This document shows positions 33,499-41,869 of a stretch of 64,000 nucleotides of DNA, one piece after another (within the stretch, counting starts at the first letter, position 1; each line of letters begins with the position of its first letter). Source of the stretch: Leifsonia williamsii (GTDB lineage: Bacteria; Actinomycetota; Actinomycetes; Actinomycetales; Microbacteriaceae); NCBI RefSeq assembly GCF_030433685.1, contig NZ_JAROCF010000001.1, positions 1,426,001 to 1,490,000 on the forward strand, given 5' to 3'. Below the pieces are notes generated by a model. It worked only from the letters and a program-made list of their open reading frames with translations, did no database searches and was not told where the DNA came from. The translations under genes were made by a program, and so were the position numbers.

Positions 33499-34056
33499 TC
33501 ACACCGCCCGGGCCGCCTCCTCGCTGCGCCACCGCGCGAGCAGCGCCCACGGGTCGGGATGCCCGTCGCGCAGAGCGGCGACGTGCGTCAGCAGCCGCTC
33601 GTCGGTCTCGAACCACTCGGTGCCGGGTATGCGGAGCGTCGCGAACGCGGCGTGCCGGCGCTGCTCGAGCGTGCGGTCGCCGCGCTCGAAGGCGAGCACC
33701 TCGTCGTGCGGAAGGGCCGAGAACCGCTGCGCGGGGTTGGCCGTCGTCCCGATCTTGATGCGGTCCCGGTAGCGCAGGTAGTAGACGACGTCGACGCGGG
33801 AGGCGGCAGGGCCGGGCGGGGGAGGCTCGCCGACCCTCCACTCGCAGACCGCGCAGAGCCACCCCGACGGATACCGCACGCCCAGCCGCGAGCCGCAGAA
33901 CGCGCACGGCGACGGCAGCACGTCGGTCACGCCGTACGCGTCCTCGACCCACTCGTGCGCCTCCAGCAGATGGTTCAGGCACAGTGCGAGCGGCGCCCCG
34001 GGGTGCTGCGGGGCGTCGCAGAGGGCGCAGGCGCCCTGCGGTGCGGCTGATGACAC
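33499..34056 (-). CDS. GIY-YIG superfamily (MUG113/T5orf172-like) protein with zinc knuckles
   Basis: 185 aa. The N-terminal half has four CxxC/CxxxxxxC-type elements (CALC, CLNH, CAFC, CAVC), probably two zinc ribbons. The C-terminal half (VVYYLRYRDRIKIGTTANPAQRFSAL ... ERRHAAFATLRIPGTEWFE-like) matches the GIY-YIG-related MUG113 domain with YYLRY for the GIY and IKIGTT for the YIG element, and a later Glu. Predicted nucleic-acid binding or nuclease; substrate unknown. Confidence 0.72.
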   Translation of the reverse strand: MSSAAPQGACALCDAPQHPGAPLALCLNHLLEAHEWVEDAYGVTDVLPSPCAFCGSRLGVRYPSGWLCAVCEWRVGEPPPPGPAASRVDVVYYLRYRDRIKIGTTANPAQRFSALPHDEVLAFERGDRTLEQRRHAAFATLRIPGTEWFETDERLLTHVAALRDGHPDPWALLARWRSEEAARAV

Positions 34057-34252
34057 GCAGCGAGGCTAGCGCGGGCCACGGACACCGGGCGCATGCTGCG
34101 AGCACGCAGTGTTGCGGCGTCGGCCACGGACAGTCGCCGAACGGGCACGCAACCGGCCCGCGGCCGTCGATCCATGCGTCGTAATGGAAAGCGGGAGGGG
34201 TGCCCCGATCCCTCCCACCTCCTCCCGTCCCGCCCCTCCCGACCGAGGACCC

Positions 34253-35620
34253 ATGACCACGCTCGCCGAACCCGCACGCCCGCTCCCGCGCACCACCCGC
34301 GCGCGCCCCCGCCTCGACGCCGTCGGGCTGCGTGTGCTCATCGCCGCGGGTTACGTGCTGGCGGTCGTGATGTGGTCGCTCGAGCTGCCGGACGGCCCGG
34401 TGCCGCCGCCGTCCGAGCTCGCGCGCGCGGTCGGGGAGCTGACCGGTATCTCCGCCGGCTACCTCACCTGCCCACAGCTGCTGCTCGTGGCCCGCGTCCC
34501 CTGGTTCGAGCGTGCCGTCGGGCTCGACCGGCTCGTGGCGTGGCACCGGTGGCTGGGGACGGCCGTGCTGACCTTCGTCGGCATCCACGTCACCTGCAAG
34601 GTCGTCGGCACGATGTTCCTCGACGGCTCGGTGCCGTGGGATGCGTTCGTCACCGTGCTCACGTCGTTCCCCGACATGGTCACCGCCCTGATCGGCACCC
34701 TGCTCTTCCTCGCCATCGGCGTCAGCGCGGTGCGCCGGCTGCGTCGGCTGCTCTCGTACGAGGCGTGGTGGCTGCTGCACCTCACCTCCTACCTCGCCGT
34801 CTACCTGACCTTCCTGCACGAGCTCAGCGCGGGGACGCACTTCATCGCCAACGACTGGAACCGCGCCGCCTGGATCGCTCTGTACGTGGCGACGGCGGCC
34901 GCCCTCGTGATCTGGCGGTTCGTCGTGCCGACCCTGCGGGCCTGGCGGCACCGGCTGCGGGTCGTGGCGGTCGTGCCGGAGGGCGACGGCATCGTGTCGA
35001 TCTGGTTCAGCGGGCCCCGCGCGCACCGGCTCGGGGTGGAGGCGGGCAACTTCCTGCTCGTGCGGTTCCTGGCCCGCGGGCACCTGCTGACGGCGCACCC
35101 CTACTCGGTGTCGCGGATGCCCGACGACGGCCTCCTGCGCATCACGGTCGGCGCCTCCGGCGACCACTCCAGCCGGGTGAAGGAGCTGACCAAGGGCACC
35201 TACGCCGTGGTCGAGGGCCCGTACGGCCGCTTCACCGCCGACCGGGTGAGCCGGCCGCGCGTCGTGCTGATCGCCGGGGGAGCGGGCATCGGCCCCCTGC
35301 GCGTGATCGCGGAGGAGCTCGTCCGTCGCGGGCTCGAACCGGTGCTGCTCTACCGGGCGCAGTCGAGCGGGCGGCTGGCCCTGCTCGGCGAGCTTCGGAG
35401 GCTGCCGGGGCTCACCGTCCTCCCCCTCGTCGGCCGCCGGTCCGACCTCGGCTGGGATCCGCTGTCACCGGCGATGCTGGCGTCGGTGCTGCCGCGACCG
35501 CACGAGTGGGAGGCGTTCCTCTGCGGGCCGGAGGGGATGATGCGTGCCGTCGAGGGCTCGCTCCTGGCGCTCGGGATGCCGCGCCGCTTCATCCACCGCG
35601 AGACGCTCAGCATGTCCTGA
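34253..35620 (+). CDS. Ferric-reductase-like transmembrane flavocytochrome
   Basis: 455 aa. Six-helix haem domain (residues ~25-235) with His pairs in LVAWHRWLG, GIHVTC, LLHLTSYLA and FLHELS, followed by an FAD-binding FNR module (AHPYSVSRMP for FAD, IAGGAGIGPLR and FLCGPEGMM for NAD(P)H). It moves electrons from cytosolic NAD(P)H across the membrane. ATG 34253 follows GAGGA. Next to apbE in the same orientation. Confidence 0.88.
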   Translation: MTTLAEPARPLPRTTRARPRLDAVGLRVLIAAGYVLAVVMWSLELPDGPVPPPSELARAVGELTGISAGYLTCPQLLLVARVPWFERAVGLDRLVAWHRWLGTAVLTFVGIHVTCKVVGTMFLDGSVPWDAFVTVLTSFPDMVTALIGTLLFLAIGVSAVRRLRRLLSYEAWWLLHLTSYLAVYLTFLHELSAGTHFIANDWNRAAWIALYVATAAALVIWRFVVPTLRAWRHRLRVVAVVPEGDGIVSIWFSGPRAHRLGVEAGNFLLVRFLARGHLLTAHPYSVSRMPDDGLLRITVGASGDHSSRVKELTKGTYAVVEGPYGRFTADRVSRPRVVLIAGGAGIGPLRVIAEELVRRGLEPVLLYRAQSSGRLALLGELRRLPGLTVLPLVGRRSDLGWDPLSPAMLASVLPRPHEWEAFLCGPEGMMRAVEGSLLALGMPRRFIHRETLSMS

Positions 35621-35709
35621 CGCACGGCTCGTCCTGAGCATGATCAGAGCGCGCCCATAGGTGGCGCCGAGGTTGCCGCGCGATCCTGGCCTCCCGACGG
35701 GAGGCGGAC

Positions 35710-36456
35710 ATGACCACGGTCGAGACGGTGATGGGCATCCCGATGTCGATCGACGTGCGCGACGACCTGCCGCAGGCGCAGGTCGCCGAAGCGGTCGCGG
35801 CCGCCTTCGCGAGCCTCCATGCCGCGGACCGCCGGTTCAGCAGGCACCGGCCGGACAGCGAGCTGAGCGCCCTCGACCGCCGCGAGCTCGCGCCGGGCGA
35901 CGGCAGCGCGGACGTGCGCGAGGTGCTGGCCATCGGCGAGCGGATGCGGGAGGCGACGGGAGGCGCGTTCGACGTGCGACTGCCCGGCGGCGGCTTCGAC
36001 ACAGACGGGGTGGTGAAGGGATGGGCGGCCGAGCGGGCGGCGCGCGTGCTGCGGGCCCACGGCCTCCGCACCTTCTGCCTCAATGCGGGCGGGGACGTCG
36101 TCGTCGGTGCCGCCCCCGACGGCTCACCCGGGTGGAACGTCGGCGTGCGCTCGCCGCGGCATCCCGACCGCATGCTGGCCGTGCTCACCGTCGCGGAGGC
36201 GGCGGTCGCCACCTCGGGCGCCTACGAGCGCGGCGAGCACATCCGCGACGGCCGGACGGGCGCTCCCGCCCACGAGCTCGCCAGCGCCACCGTGTTCGCC
36301 GGCGACCTGACCACCGCGGACGTGCTGGCGACCGCCGTCTTCGCGCTGGGGGAGGCCGGCGTCGCCTGGGCCACCGGCCACGGCGCCCGCGGGGTGCTCG
36401 CGCTCACGGCCGACGGGAGGCTGCTCGCCGCCGGGGACCTGCCGCTGGCGCGCTGA
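35710..36456 (+). CDS. apbE: FAD:protein FMN transferase (ApbE family)
   Basis: 248 aa, compact ApbE. FDTDGVVKGWAAERA, LNAGGDVVVG and TADVLATAVFALG are the FAD- and metal-binding motifs. ApbE attaches FMN covalently to Thr in partner flavoproteins. No signal peptide or lipobox is seen, so it is probably cytosolic. GGGAGGCGG precedes ATG. The neighbour is an electron-transfer flavocytochrome, but no FMN-binding acceptor domain lies beside them. Confidence 0.88.
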   Translation: MTTVETVMGIPMSIDVRDDLPQAQVAEAVAAAFASLHAADRRFSRHRPDSELSALDRRELAPGDGSADVREVLAIGERMREATGGAFDVRLPGGGFDTDGVVKGWAAERAARVLRAHGLRTFCLNAGGDVVVGAAPDGSPGWNVGVRSPRHPDRMLAVLTVAEAAVATSGAYERGEHIRDGRTGAPAHELASATVFAGDLTTADVLATAVFALGEAGVAWATGHGARGVLALTADGRLLAAGDLPLAR

Positions 36457-36458
36457 GC

Positions 36459-38237
36459 TCAGCTCCGCCGCAGCTCGTCGATGGTCAGCGCCGCGTCGAT
36501 CAGCCCCAGGTGCGACAGCGCCTGCGGGAAGTTGCCCCAGAACGACCCGTCGACATCGAACATCTCGGCGTACAGGCCGACGTCGTTCGCGCGGTCGCAC
36601 AGGTCGTCCATGAGGGTGCTCGCCTCCTCCAGCTCTCCGACGCAGGCGAGCGCCGCCACCAGCCAGAACGAGCAGGCCGTGAACGGCCGCTCGCCCTCGG
36701 CGCGCGCACCGGTGAAGCGGTGCAGCAGCGGTCCGTCCCCTCCGCCCAGCTCGCGCCGCAGCGCCGTGATCGTGGAGCGCATGCGCTCGCCGCGGTCGAA
36801 GCCGCTCGGCGCGTGGAGCAGCACCGAGGTGTCGAGGTCCTCGGCGCCGGCGACCATCGTGTAACTGCCGAGGCGATCCGACCAGCAGCGCTCGTCCACC
36901 CACGCGTGGATGACCTCCGCCTCCCGCCTCCAGCGTGCCGGGTTGCCGTCGATCTGACCGAGCTCCACCAGCTCGAGCGCCGCCTGCAGCGCCTGCCAGC
37001 AGCCCATCTTGGAGGAGGTGTGGTGGCGCAGCTCGGTCAGCTCCCACATCCCCGAGTCGGGCATCCTCCACACGTCGCACACCCGGTCGGCGACGTCGCA
37101 GAGCAGCCGCCGGGTGGGGATGTCGAGCACGTTCCCCTCGCGCGCGTAGGCGACCGCCACGCTGAGCAGGTCGCCGAAGACGCCGAGCTGCAGCTGGTCG
37201 GCCGCCCGGTTGCCGGTGACGACCGGCCCGATGCCCTGGTAGCCGGGCGCCTCCCGCACCACCGGTTCGGCCCGGGAGGCGTCGTGCAGCCCGTAGAGCA
37301 CGCGCAACTGCGAGACGTCGCCCTTCACCGCCCGCAGCAGCCAGGAGATGGAGGCGTGGGTCTCCTCCCGCAGCCCGAAGCGCGAGAGCGCGCGCAGGGC
37401 GTAGGCGGTGTCGCGGACCCAGGCGTAGCGGTAGTCCCAGTTCTTGCTGCCGGAACCGGTCTCGGGGAGGGAGGTGGTCGCCGCCGCCGCGATGGCCCCG
37501 GTCGGCGCGAACAGCAGCAGCTTCAGTGCGAGCGCGGACCGGTGCACTTGCTCCGGCCACGGCCCCTCGTACGAGAAGGTGCGCGACCAGTGCTCCCAGT
37601 TGCCGATCGTGCGGTCGATCCCGATGTCGACGTTGCCTGCGTCGGGGATGTGGAGCGGCCCGTCCTGGGTGGCGACGACGGTGAGCGTGCGGCGGCTGCC
37701 TTCGCCGATCCGGATGCGGCCGCCGAACCGCGGGGCGTCGTCCTCCCCGCCGTCGCCGCCGACCGCGTCGTCGAGCCCCGCGATGGCGAGTGTGACGGCG
37801 TCGGCCCGCAGCACGCGCACGCCGTCGATGCGCTCGGCCCAGGGCGCCGCCGTGCCGAGCATCGTGCCGGGCTCGACCGCCCACTCCATCACGACCGTCC
37901 CGCTGACACCCTCGATGCGGCGGGCGAGCTCGAGCCAGGGGAGGCGGCCGGCCACGCCGGTGACGAGCGCGTCGGTCACCCGCACCACGCCCTTCTCGGT
38001 CGTGAACGTCGTCTCGAGCACATTGGTGCCGGGCAGGTAGCGGCGCTCGGTCTCGAACGCGGTGACGGGCCGCAGCACGATGCGCCCGCCCAGCTCGGCG
38101 TCGACCAGCGCGGCGAAGACCGGGAGCGAGTCGAGGTCGGGGACCGGCATCCAGTCGACGGTGCCCTCCGTGTCGATGAGGGCGACCGTCCGGCCGTCGC
38201 CGAGGGCCGCGTGCTCCTCGATGCGTGCGCTGTCCAT
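36459..38237 (-). CDS. Glycoside hydrolase family 15 (trehalase/glucoamylase-like)
   Basis: 592 aa. N-terminal beta-sandwich with ALGDGRTVALIDTEGTVDWMPVPDLDS and C-terminal alpha/alpha toroid with KNWDYRYAWVRDTAYALRAL, TELRHHTSSKMGCWQAL and a second acidic segment; these are the marks of GH15 actinobacterial trehalases and glucoamylases, inverting enzymes with two catalytic Glu. Cytosolic, no signal peptide. It may release glucose from trehalose or maltodextrin; which is not resolved. Convergent with apbE, 2 bp apart. Confidence 0.88.
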   Translation of the reverse strand: MDSARIEEHAALGDGRTVALIDTEGTVDWMPVPDLDSLPVFAALVDAELGGRIVLRPVTAFETERRYLPGTNVLETTFTTEKGVVRVTDALVTGVAGRLPWLELARRIEGVSGTVVMEWAVEPGTMLGTAAPWAERIDGVRVLRADAVTLAIAGLDDAVGGDGGEDDAPRFGGRIRIGEGSRRTLTVVATQDGPLHIPDAGNVDIGIDRTIGNWEHWSRTFSYEGPWPEQVHRSALALKLLLFAPTGAIAAAATTSLPETGSGSKNWDYRYAWVRDTAYALRALSRFGLREETHASISWLLRAVKGDVSQLRVLYGLHDASRAEPVVREAPGYQGIGPVVTGNRAADQLQLGVFGDLLSVAVAYAREGNVLDIPTRRLLCDVADRVCDVWRMPDSGMWELTELRHHTSSKMGCWQALQAALELVELGQIDGNPARWRREAEVIHAWVDERCWSDRLGSYTMVAGAEDLDTSVLLHAPSGFDRGERMRSTITALRRELGGGDGPLLHRFTGARAEGERPFTACSFWLVAALACVGELEEASTLMDDLCDRANDVGLYAEMFDVDGSFWGNFPQALSHLGLIDAALTIDELRRS

Positions 38238-38291
38238 CAGCGGCCACGCAACCAGGGCGGCCCGGCGCGATCAACCCCCTGGATCCGGTGG

Positions 38292-38350
38292 CCGAGTCGT
38301 GAGTCATGGCGGGTTCGCACGCCGAGAAGCGAGCAGATGTCGCGACTCGG
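38292..38350. repeat. Inverted repeat upstream of GH15 gene
   Basis: CCGAGTCG (38292-38299) and CGACTCGG (38343-38350) form an 8-bp perfect inverted repeat with a 43-nt loop in the 134-bp gap between the GH15 and manA genes; possible terminator for manA on the minus strand. Confidence 0.4.
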
Positions 38351-38371
38351 CGGGGAACCGTGGGCGGTGGC

Positions 38372-39370
38372 TCAGCGCGGCGGGCGGCAGCGGATGGCGT
38401 GGAGGTCGCCGGTCACGGTGAGCGGGCCGTCCGCGTGGGCGGTCAGCACGGTCATTCCGCGGTGCAGCGGGAGACCGGGGGAGGCGGAGGCCGCGCCGGC
38501 ATCGAGCATCCCCTCGCCGTCGACCACGACCAGCACCGAGAAGCCCGGCTCGAGCTCCTGCGCGCCGCCGCGCACGCGGTCCGCCCGGAAGAACGCGTCC
38601 GCGGCGGCCGGGAACAGCGAGTCGCCTTCGCCCCCTCCGCGCAACGCGTCGAGCGCGTCGAGGTCGGTCACGCCGCGGTTCAGCGCACCGGCGGCCGTCG
38701 CCAGGTCGAGACCGAGCAGCGCCTCCCGCTCACCGAGGGCCCGCCGCTCGAGCAGCAGGGACAGGTCGGTCGGCTGCTGCAGCTCGACCAGCGTCACGCC
38801 CGGCCCGATGGCGTGCATCAGCCCGGCGGGGACGAGGAGGGTGTCGCCGGCGGCGAGCGGGACGCGGTTCATCGCGTCGAGCATGGCCTCCGCATCCTGG
38901 GTCTCCCACCAGCGCTGCAGCTCGGCGAGCGGCACCTCGCGACGGAAGCCGAGCGTCGCGTACGCGTCCGGCGCGGCGTCGATGATCGCCCAGGCCTCCG
39001 TCTTGCCGTGCGGGCTCGCCAGGTGCCGCGCGGCGAACGCATCGTCGGGGTGGAGGTGCACGAACAGCCGCTCGGCGGTGTCGAGCAGCTTGACCAGCAG
39101 CATGGTGTCGGAGCCGTACCGGCGCACGTGCTCCTCACCCAGCCACGCGACCGGATCGTCGGCCACAGCGTCACGCAGCGTACGACCGTCGGGCAGCACC
39201 GTGAGCCCGGCGCCGCCGCCGAACAGCTCGGTCGTGGAGCCGACGAAGTCCTCCGGCGTGGCCGGCCCGGGCTGCGGCACCCCGCGGAAGCGTGCGATGC
39301 CGGCGCCTCCCCGGTACGGCCGGTCAGCGGGCTGGTTGGGCCCGAGCGGGAGGGGCGTCGTCATCGGCAT
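38372..39370 (-). CDS. manA: Mannose-6-phosphate isomerase, class I
   Basis: 332-aa cupin metalloenzyme, shorter than the usual 390-420. Zinc and active-site motifs VHLHPDD and GKTEAWAIIDA are clear, and VPAGLMHAIG supplies the further His. It interconverts mannose-6-phosphate and fructose-6-phosphate, feeding GDP-mannose synthesis. ATG 39370 is placed 7 nt after TAGCCT (minus strand), a leaderless start. Confidence 0.88.
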   Translation of the reverse strand: MPMTTPLPLGPNQPADRPYRGGAGIARFRGVPQPGPATPEDFVGSTTELFGGGAGLTVLPDGRTLRDAVADDPVAWLGEEHVRRYGSDTMLLVKLLDTAERLFVHLHPDDAFAARHLASPHGKTEAWAIIDAAPDAYATLGFRREVPLAELQRWWETQDAEAMLDAMNRVPLAAGDTLLVPAGLMHAIGPGVTLVELQQPTDLSLLLERRALGEREALLGLDLATAAGALNRGVTDLDALDALRGGGEGDSLFPAAADAFFRADRVRGGAQELEPGFSVLVVVDGEGMLDAGAASASPGLPLHRGMTVLTAHADGPLTVTGDLHAIRCRPPR

Positions 39371-39385
39371 GGACAGCAGGCTAGT

Positions 39386-40327
39386 TCACGCCCGCTCACC
39401 GTCCCACCACCGCAGCACGCGCAGCGCCCGCCAGGTGACCCAGCGGCTGGGCCACCCCTCCCGCTCGTCGAAGTCGAGCAGCGTCGGACCCTCGTGCACG
39501 TTCTCGAGAGCCCAGCGGCCGTCGGCGTCGGCCTTCGACCGCAGCAGCTCGACGGCGTCGGCCAGCCGCGGGTCGCGGAGGTCGCGCTCCCGGAAATGGT
39601 CGAGCCCGCGGAGCACGTCGTGGAACCAGCGCACCGGGTACGAGAGCATCGTCATCCGCGGGTCGGCGACGGCGCCGGTCGAGCGGCGGCGGAAGACGCT
39701 CCGCTCCAGGAGGTACTCCTCACCCGTCCGCAGCGCCTCCCGGTGCTCGTCGGTCGCGCGTCCGGTGCGGTCCCAGGCGGCCAGCCCCTCCACCGAGCAG
39801 ATCGTCGAGTGGAAGGACGAGACGCGGGCGCCGTACTCGGCGTAGCAGTTCCAGGCGCCGTCGGGGAGCCGGGTGGAGGCGAGCGTGTCGGCGATGCGCG
39901 TGCCGTCCTCCCCGAGGTACGCCGTGACGACGAGCGCGACGCCGTTGATGCAGGGCTCGACCTCGCCGTCGAAGTAGGGCTCGTCGTCGTGCTCCCAGCG
40001 CACGTTCTCGCGGACGCGTGCGACGGCTTCACGCACCTCCGGAGCCTCCGCATCGATGCCGAAGTCGACCAGCTGCTGCAGCGAGAAGTGCGTCGCCGTC
40101 CAGGCGTCGAAGAACGGCCGATCCTCTTGCGCCCAGCCCGGCCGGTACGTACCGCCGTCCCAGCGCCCGTCGGCGTCCTGCAGGGCGAGCAGCTGCGCTC
40201 CCCAGCCCTCGGTCGCGACGCGGGCCCGCTCGGCGGCGACCGTCGCGGCGTCCGCATCCGTGAGGTCGCGGAGCACCTGCCAGCGCAGCGCCGGATCGGA
40301 ATCGAGGAGCCACACGACGACATCCAT
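39386..40327 (-). CDS. Squalene-cyclase/prenyltransferase-like alpha-toroid protein
   Basis: 313 aa. Repeats of the type LLALQDADGRWDGGTYRPGW, ASTRLPDGAWNCYAEYGA and KADADGRWALE give an alpha/alpha-toroid fold as in terpene cyclases and prenyltransferase beta subunits. The DxDD cyclase motif is absent, so it is unlikely to be a true squalene-hopene cyclase. ATG 40327 follows TACGCT (minus strand) by 7 nt. Function unknown. Confidence 0.72.
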   Translation of the reverse strand: MDVVVWLLDSDPALRWQVLRDLTDADAATVAAERARVATEGWGAQLLALQDADGRWDGGTYRPGWAQEDRPFFDAWTATHFSLQQLVDFGIDAEAPEVREAVARVRENVRWEHDDEPYFDGEVEPCINGVALVVTAYLGEDGTRIADTLASTRLPDGAWNCYAEYGARVSSFHSTICSVEGLAAWDRTGRATDEHREALRTGEEYLLERSVFRRRSTGAVADPRMTMLSYPVRWFHDVLRGLDHFRERDLRDPRLADAVELLRSKADADGRWALENVHEGPTLLDFDEREGWPSRWVTWRALRVLRWWDGERA

Positions 40328-40407
40328 GCGGGTCAGCGTAGCGAGGGTCGGAGGCCGCCCGCGGTATCCTCCCGATCACGATCCGCGTACGGGATGAGGA
40401 GTCCGTC

Positions 40408-41367
40408 ATGACCACACCGCCGCCCGGCCCCGCCCTTCCTCCCGACGCCGCGGCACCCGGCTTCGCCGTCTCGTCCGACGGCCGCCCGCATCACCACCAC
40501 CATCACGGCTGGTGGTGGAAGACGCTGCTCGCGGGCGCGGCGCTGTGGGTGTTGACGATCGTCGTCACCGCCTTCACCGGCAACACGAACCTGGTGCCGA
40601 CGCTCATCCTCCTCGGCAGCTTCCTGGTGCCGTTCTGCGTCGTCCTGTTCGTCATCGAGCGGGTGACGGGCTCGATCAGCACGCTTCAGCTCGTGCTGGC
40701 CTTCTTCGTCGGGGGCATCTTCGGCGTGCTCGGCGCGTCGCTGCTGGAGGCGGACCTCCACGAGAGCTTCTGGGTCTACGGCCTCGTCGGGCTGATCGAG
40801 GAGTTCGTGAAGGGCCTGCTCCTCGTCATCGTCGGCTGGCGCGTCGTGCCCAAGACGGCGGCGCAGGGAGCGCTCCTCGGCGCCACCATCGGTGCGGGCT
40901 TCGCCGCGTTCGAGTCGGCGGGGTACGCCTTCAACGCGGCCATCACCTCCCAGGGCATCGATCTGGGCTCGCTGCTGCAGACGGAGGTGCTGCGCGCGGT
41001 ACTCGCGCCGGTCGGGCACGTACTGTGGACGGCCGTGCTCGGCGCGGTGCTGTTCGGTGTCGCGACCGGCCGCGAGCGGTTCCGCTGGTCGCCGTGGATC
41101 CTGCTCACATTCGTCGGCGTCGCGCTGCTGCACGCGGCCTGGGACTCGTCGTCCGACATCGCCTCCGTGCTCGCCCTGCTGTTCAACGGCCAGGCGCTGG
41201 TGCAGCTGCAGAACGGCTTCCTGGAGCCGGGCACGGCCGACGCGGTCCGCGCCCTCTCGACCCTCTTCTACGTCGTGGGCCTGCTCGTCATCTCCGCGGC
41301 GGGGCTGCTCACGCTGTGGCTGGTGCTGCGGCACTACCGCCGGGCGGAGCGCATGGTGCGGCCTTGA
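40408..41367 (+). CDS. PrsW family intramembrane metalloprotease
   Basis: 319 aa, about eight membrane helices. Active-site motifs IEEFVKG, GFAAFESAGYAF, GHVLWTAVLGA and LLHAAWD are all present. PrsW-type proteases cut anti-sigma factors or other membrane proteins. The N-terminus carries a natural run of six His at residues 28-33 followed by GWWW. GATGAGGAG precedes ATG and TATCCT about 45 nt upstream is a likely -10. Confidence 0.88.
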   Translation: MTTPPPGPALPPDAAAPGFAVSSDGRPHHHHHHGWWWKTLLAGAALWVLTIVVTAFTGNTNLVPTLILLGSFLVPFCVVLFVIERVTGSISTLQLVLAFFVGGIFGVLGASLLEADLHESFWVYGLVGLIEEFVKGLLLVIVGWRVVPKTAAQGALLGATIGAGFAAFESAGYAFNAAITSQGIDLGSLLQTEVLRAVLAPVGHVLWTAVLGAVLFGVATGRERFRWSPWILLTFVGVALLHAAWDSSSDIASVLALLFNGQALVQLQNGFLEPGTADAVRALSTLFYVVGLLVISAAGLLTLWLVLRHYRRAERMVRP

Positions 41368-41384
41368 CCCCGGAAGGGAGCAGG

Positions 41385-41680
41385 GATGGACGCCGACGAC
41401 ACGGGAACGGGCATGGTCGCCTTCCGCGCGCACGAGCGGGGCGGCCCGAGCAACTGGTGGTGGAGCGGGCGCCGCGTCCGCAGCCGGGGCCGGGGAGCTG
41501 CTGGTCGCGGTGGAGGCCGCGGCCATCACCGCTCCTGAGCTCACCTGGCCGGAGACCTGGGAGTCGAACGGCGTCGACCGCACGCCCGTGATCCCGTCGC
41601 ACGAGTTCTATGTCGCCGCCGGCGTGCCGGGGCGGCGGCACGGGAAGATCCTGCTCCTGCCCGGCGGCGCGGCGACGTGA
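41385..41680 (+). pseudogene. Remnant of a zinc-independent alcohol dehydrogenase/quinone oxidoreductase
   Basis: Three frames each keep a consecutive piece of a medium-chain dehydrogenase N-terminus: MVAFRAHERGGP (from 41412), then EQLVVERAPRPQPGPG, then GELLVAVEAAAITAPELTW and ETW...DRTPVIPSHE. After PSHE the sequence jumps to a C-terminal-like GRRHGKILLLP and stops at 41680. So there are two frameshifts and a large internal deletion. No intact copy lies nearby, although a related enzyme is at 59.2 kb. Confidence 0.8.
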
Positions 41681-41724
41681 TCGTCCGCCGTCGAGGAATC
41701 GGGCAGAAAAAAACGGGGAAGTGC

Positions 41725-41748
41725 GTATGTTCTGGACTAGACTGTCTA
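41725..41748 (+). promoter_or_regulatory. Possible promoter and operator facing the avrD 3' end
   Basis: In an AT-rich patch after an A7 run, GTATGTT (41725-41731, a half-site of gamma-butyrolactone-receptor operators) is followed by the palindrome TAGACTGTCTA (41738-41748), whose TAGACT could be a -10 box. A transcript from here would run ~100 nt to the hairpin at 41814-41852. A 48-codon frame from ATG 41728 (MFWTRLSTAS...) is also open but has no ribosome site. Confidence 0.35.
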
Positions 41749-41813
41749 CGGCATCCACAACGGGGGAATCGGGGGACGCGGTCCGTCTCCGGGCGGTCCG
41801 CACCGTGATGCCA

Positions 41814-41852
41814 GGCCGGCGGCGGACGTCCAGCGCGTCCGCCGCCTCGGCC
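41814..41852. terminator. Terminator downstream of avrD-like gene
   Basis: 11-bp perfect stem GGCGGCGGACG (41818-41828) with its complement (41836-41846), 7-nt loop, extended by GGCC pairs on both sides. It lies 18 nt past the avrD-like stop on the minus strand and would also end plus-strand RNA from 41750. Confidence 0.7.
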
Positions 41853-41869
41853 CCGCTCCGCGATCCGCT

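Noticed and set aside
35661..39845. 1394-codon open frame on the plus strand
   Set aside because: It runs antisense to GH15, manA and the toroid gene, all with clear motifs; the frame itself is Arg/Ala/Gly-rich with no domain.
39386..40327. Squalene-hopene cyclase
   Set aside because: Only the toroid repeat pattern is present; length is half of a true cyclase and the DxDD catalytic motif is missing.
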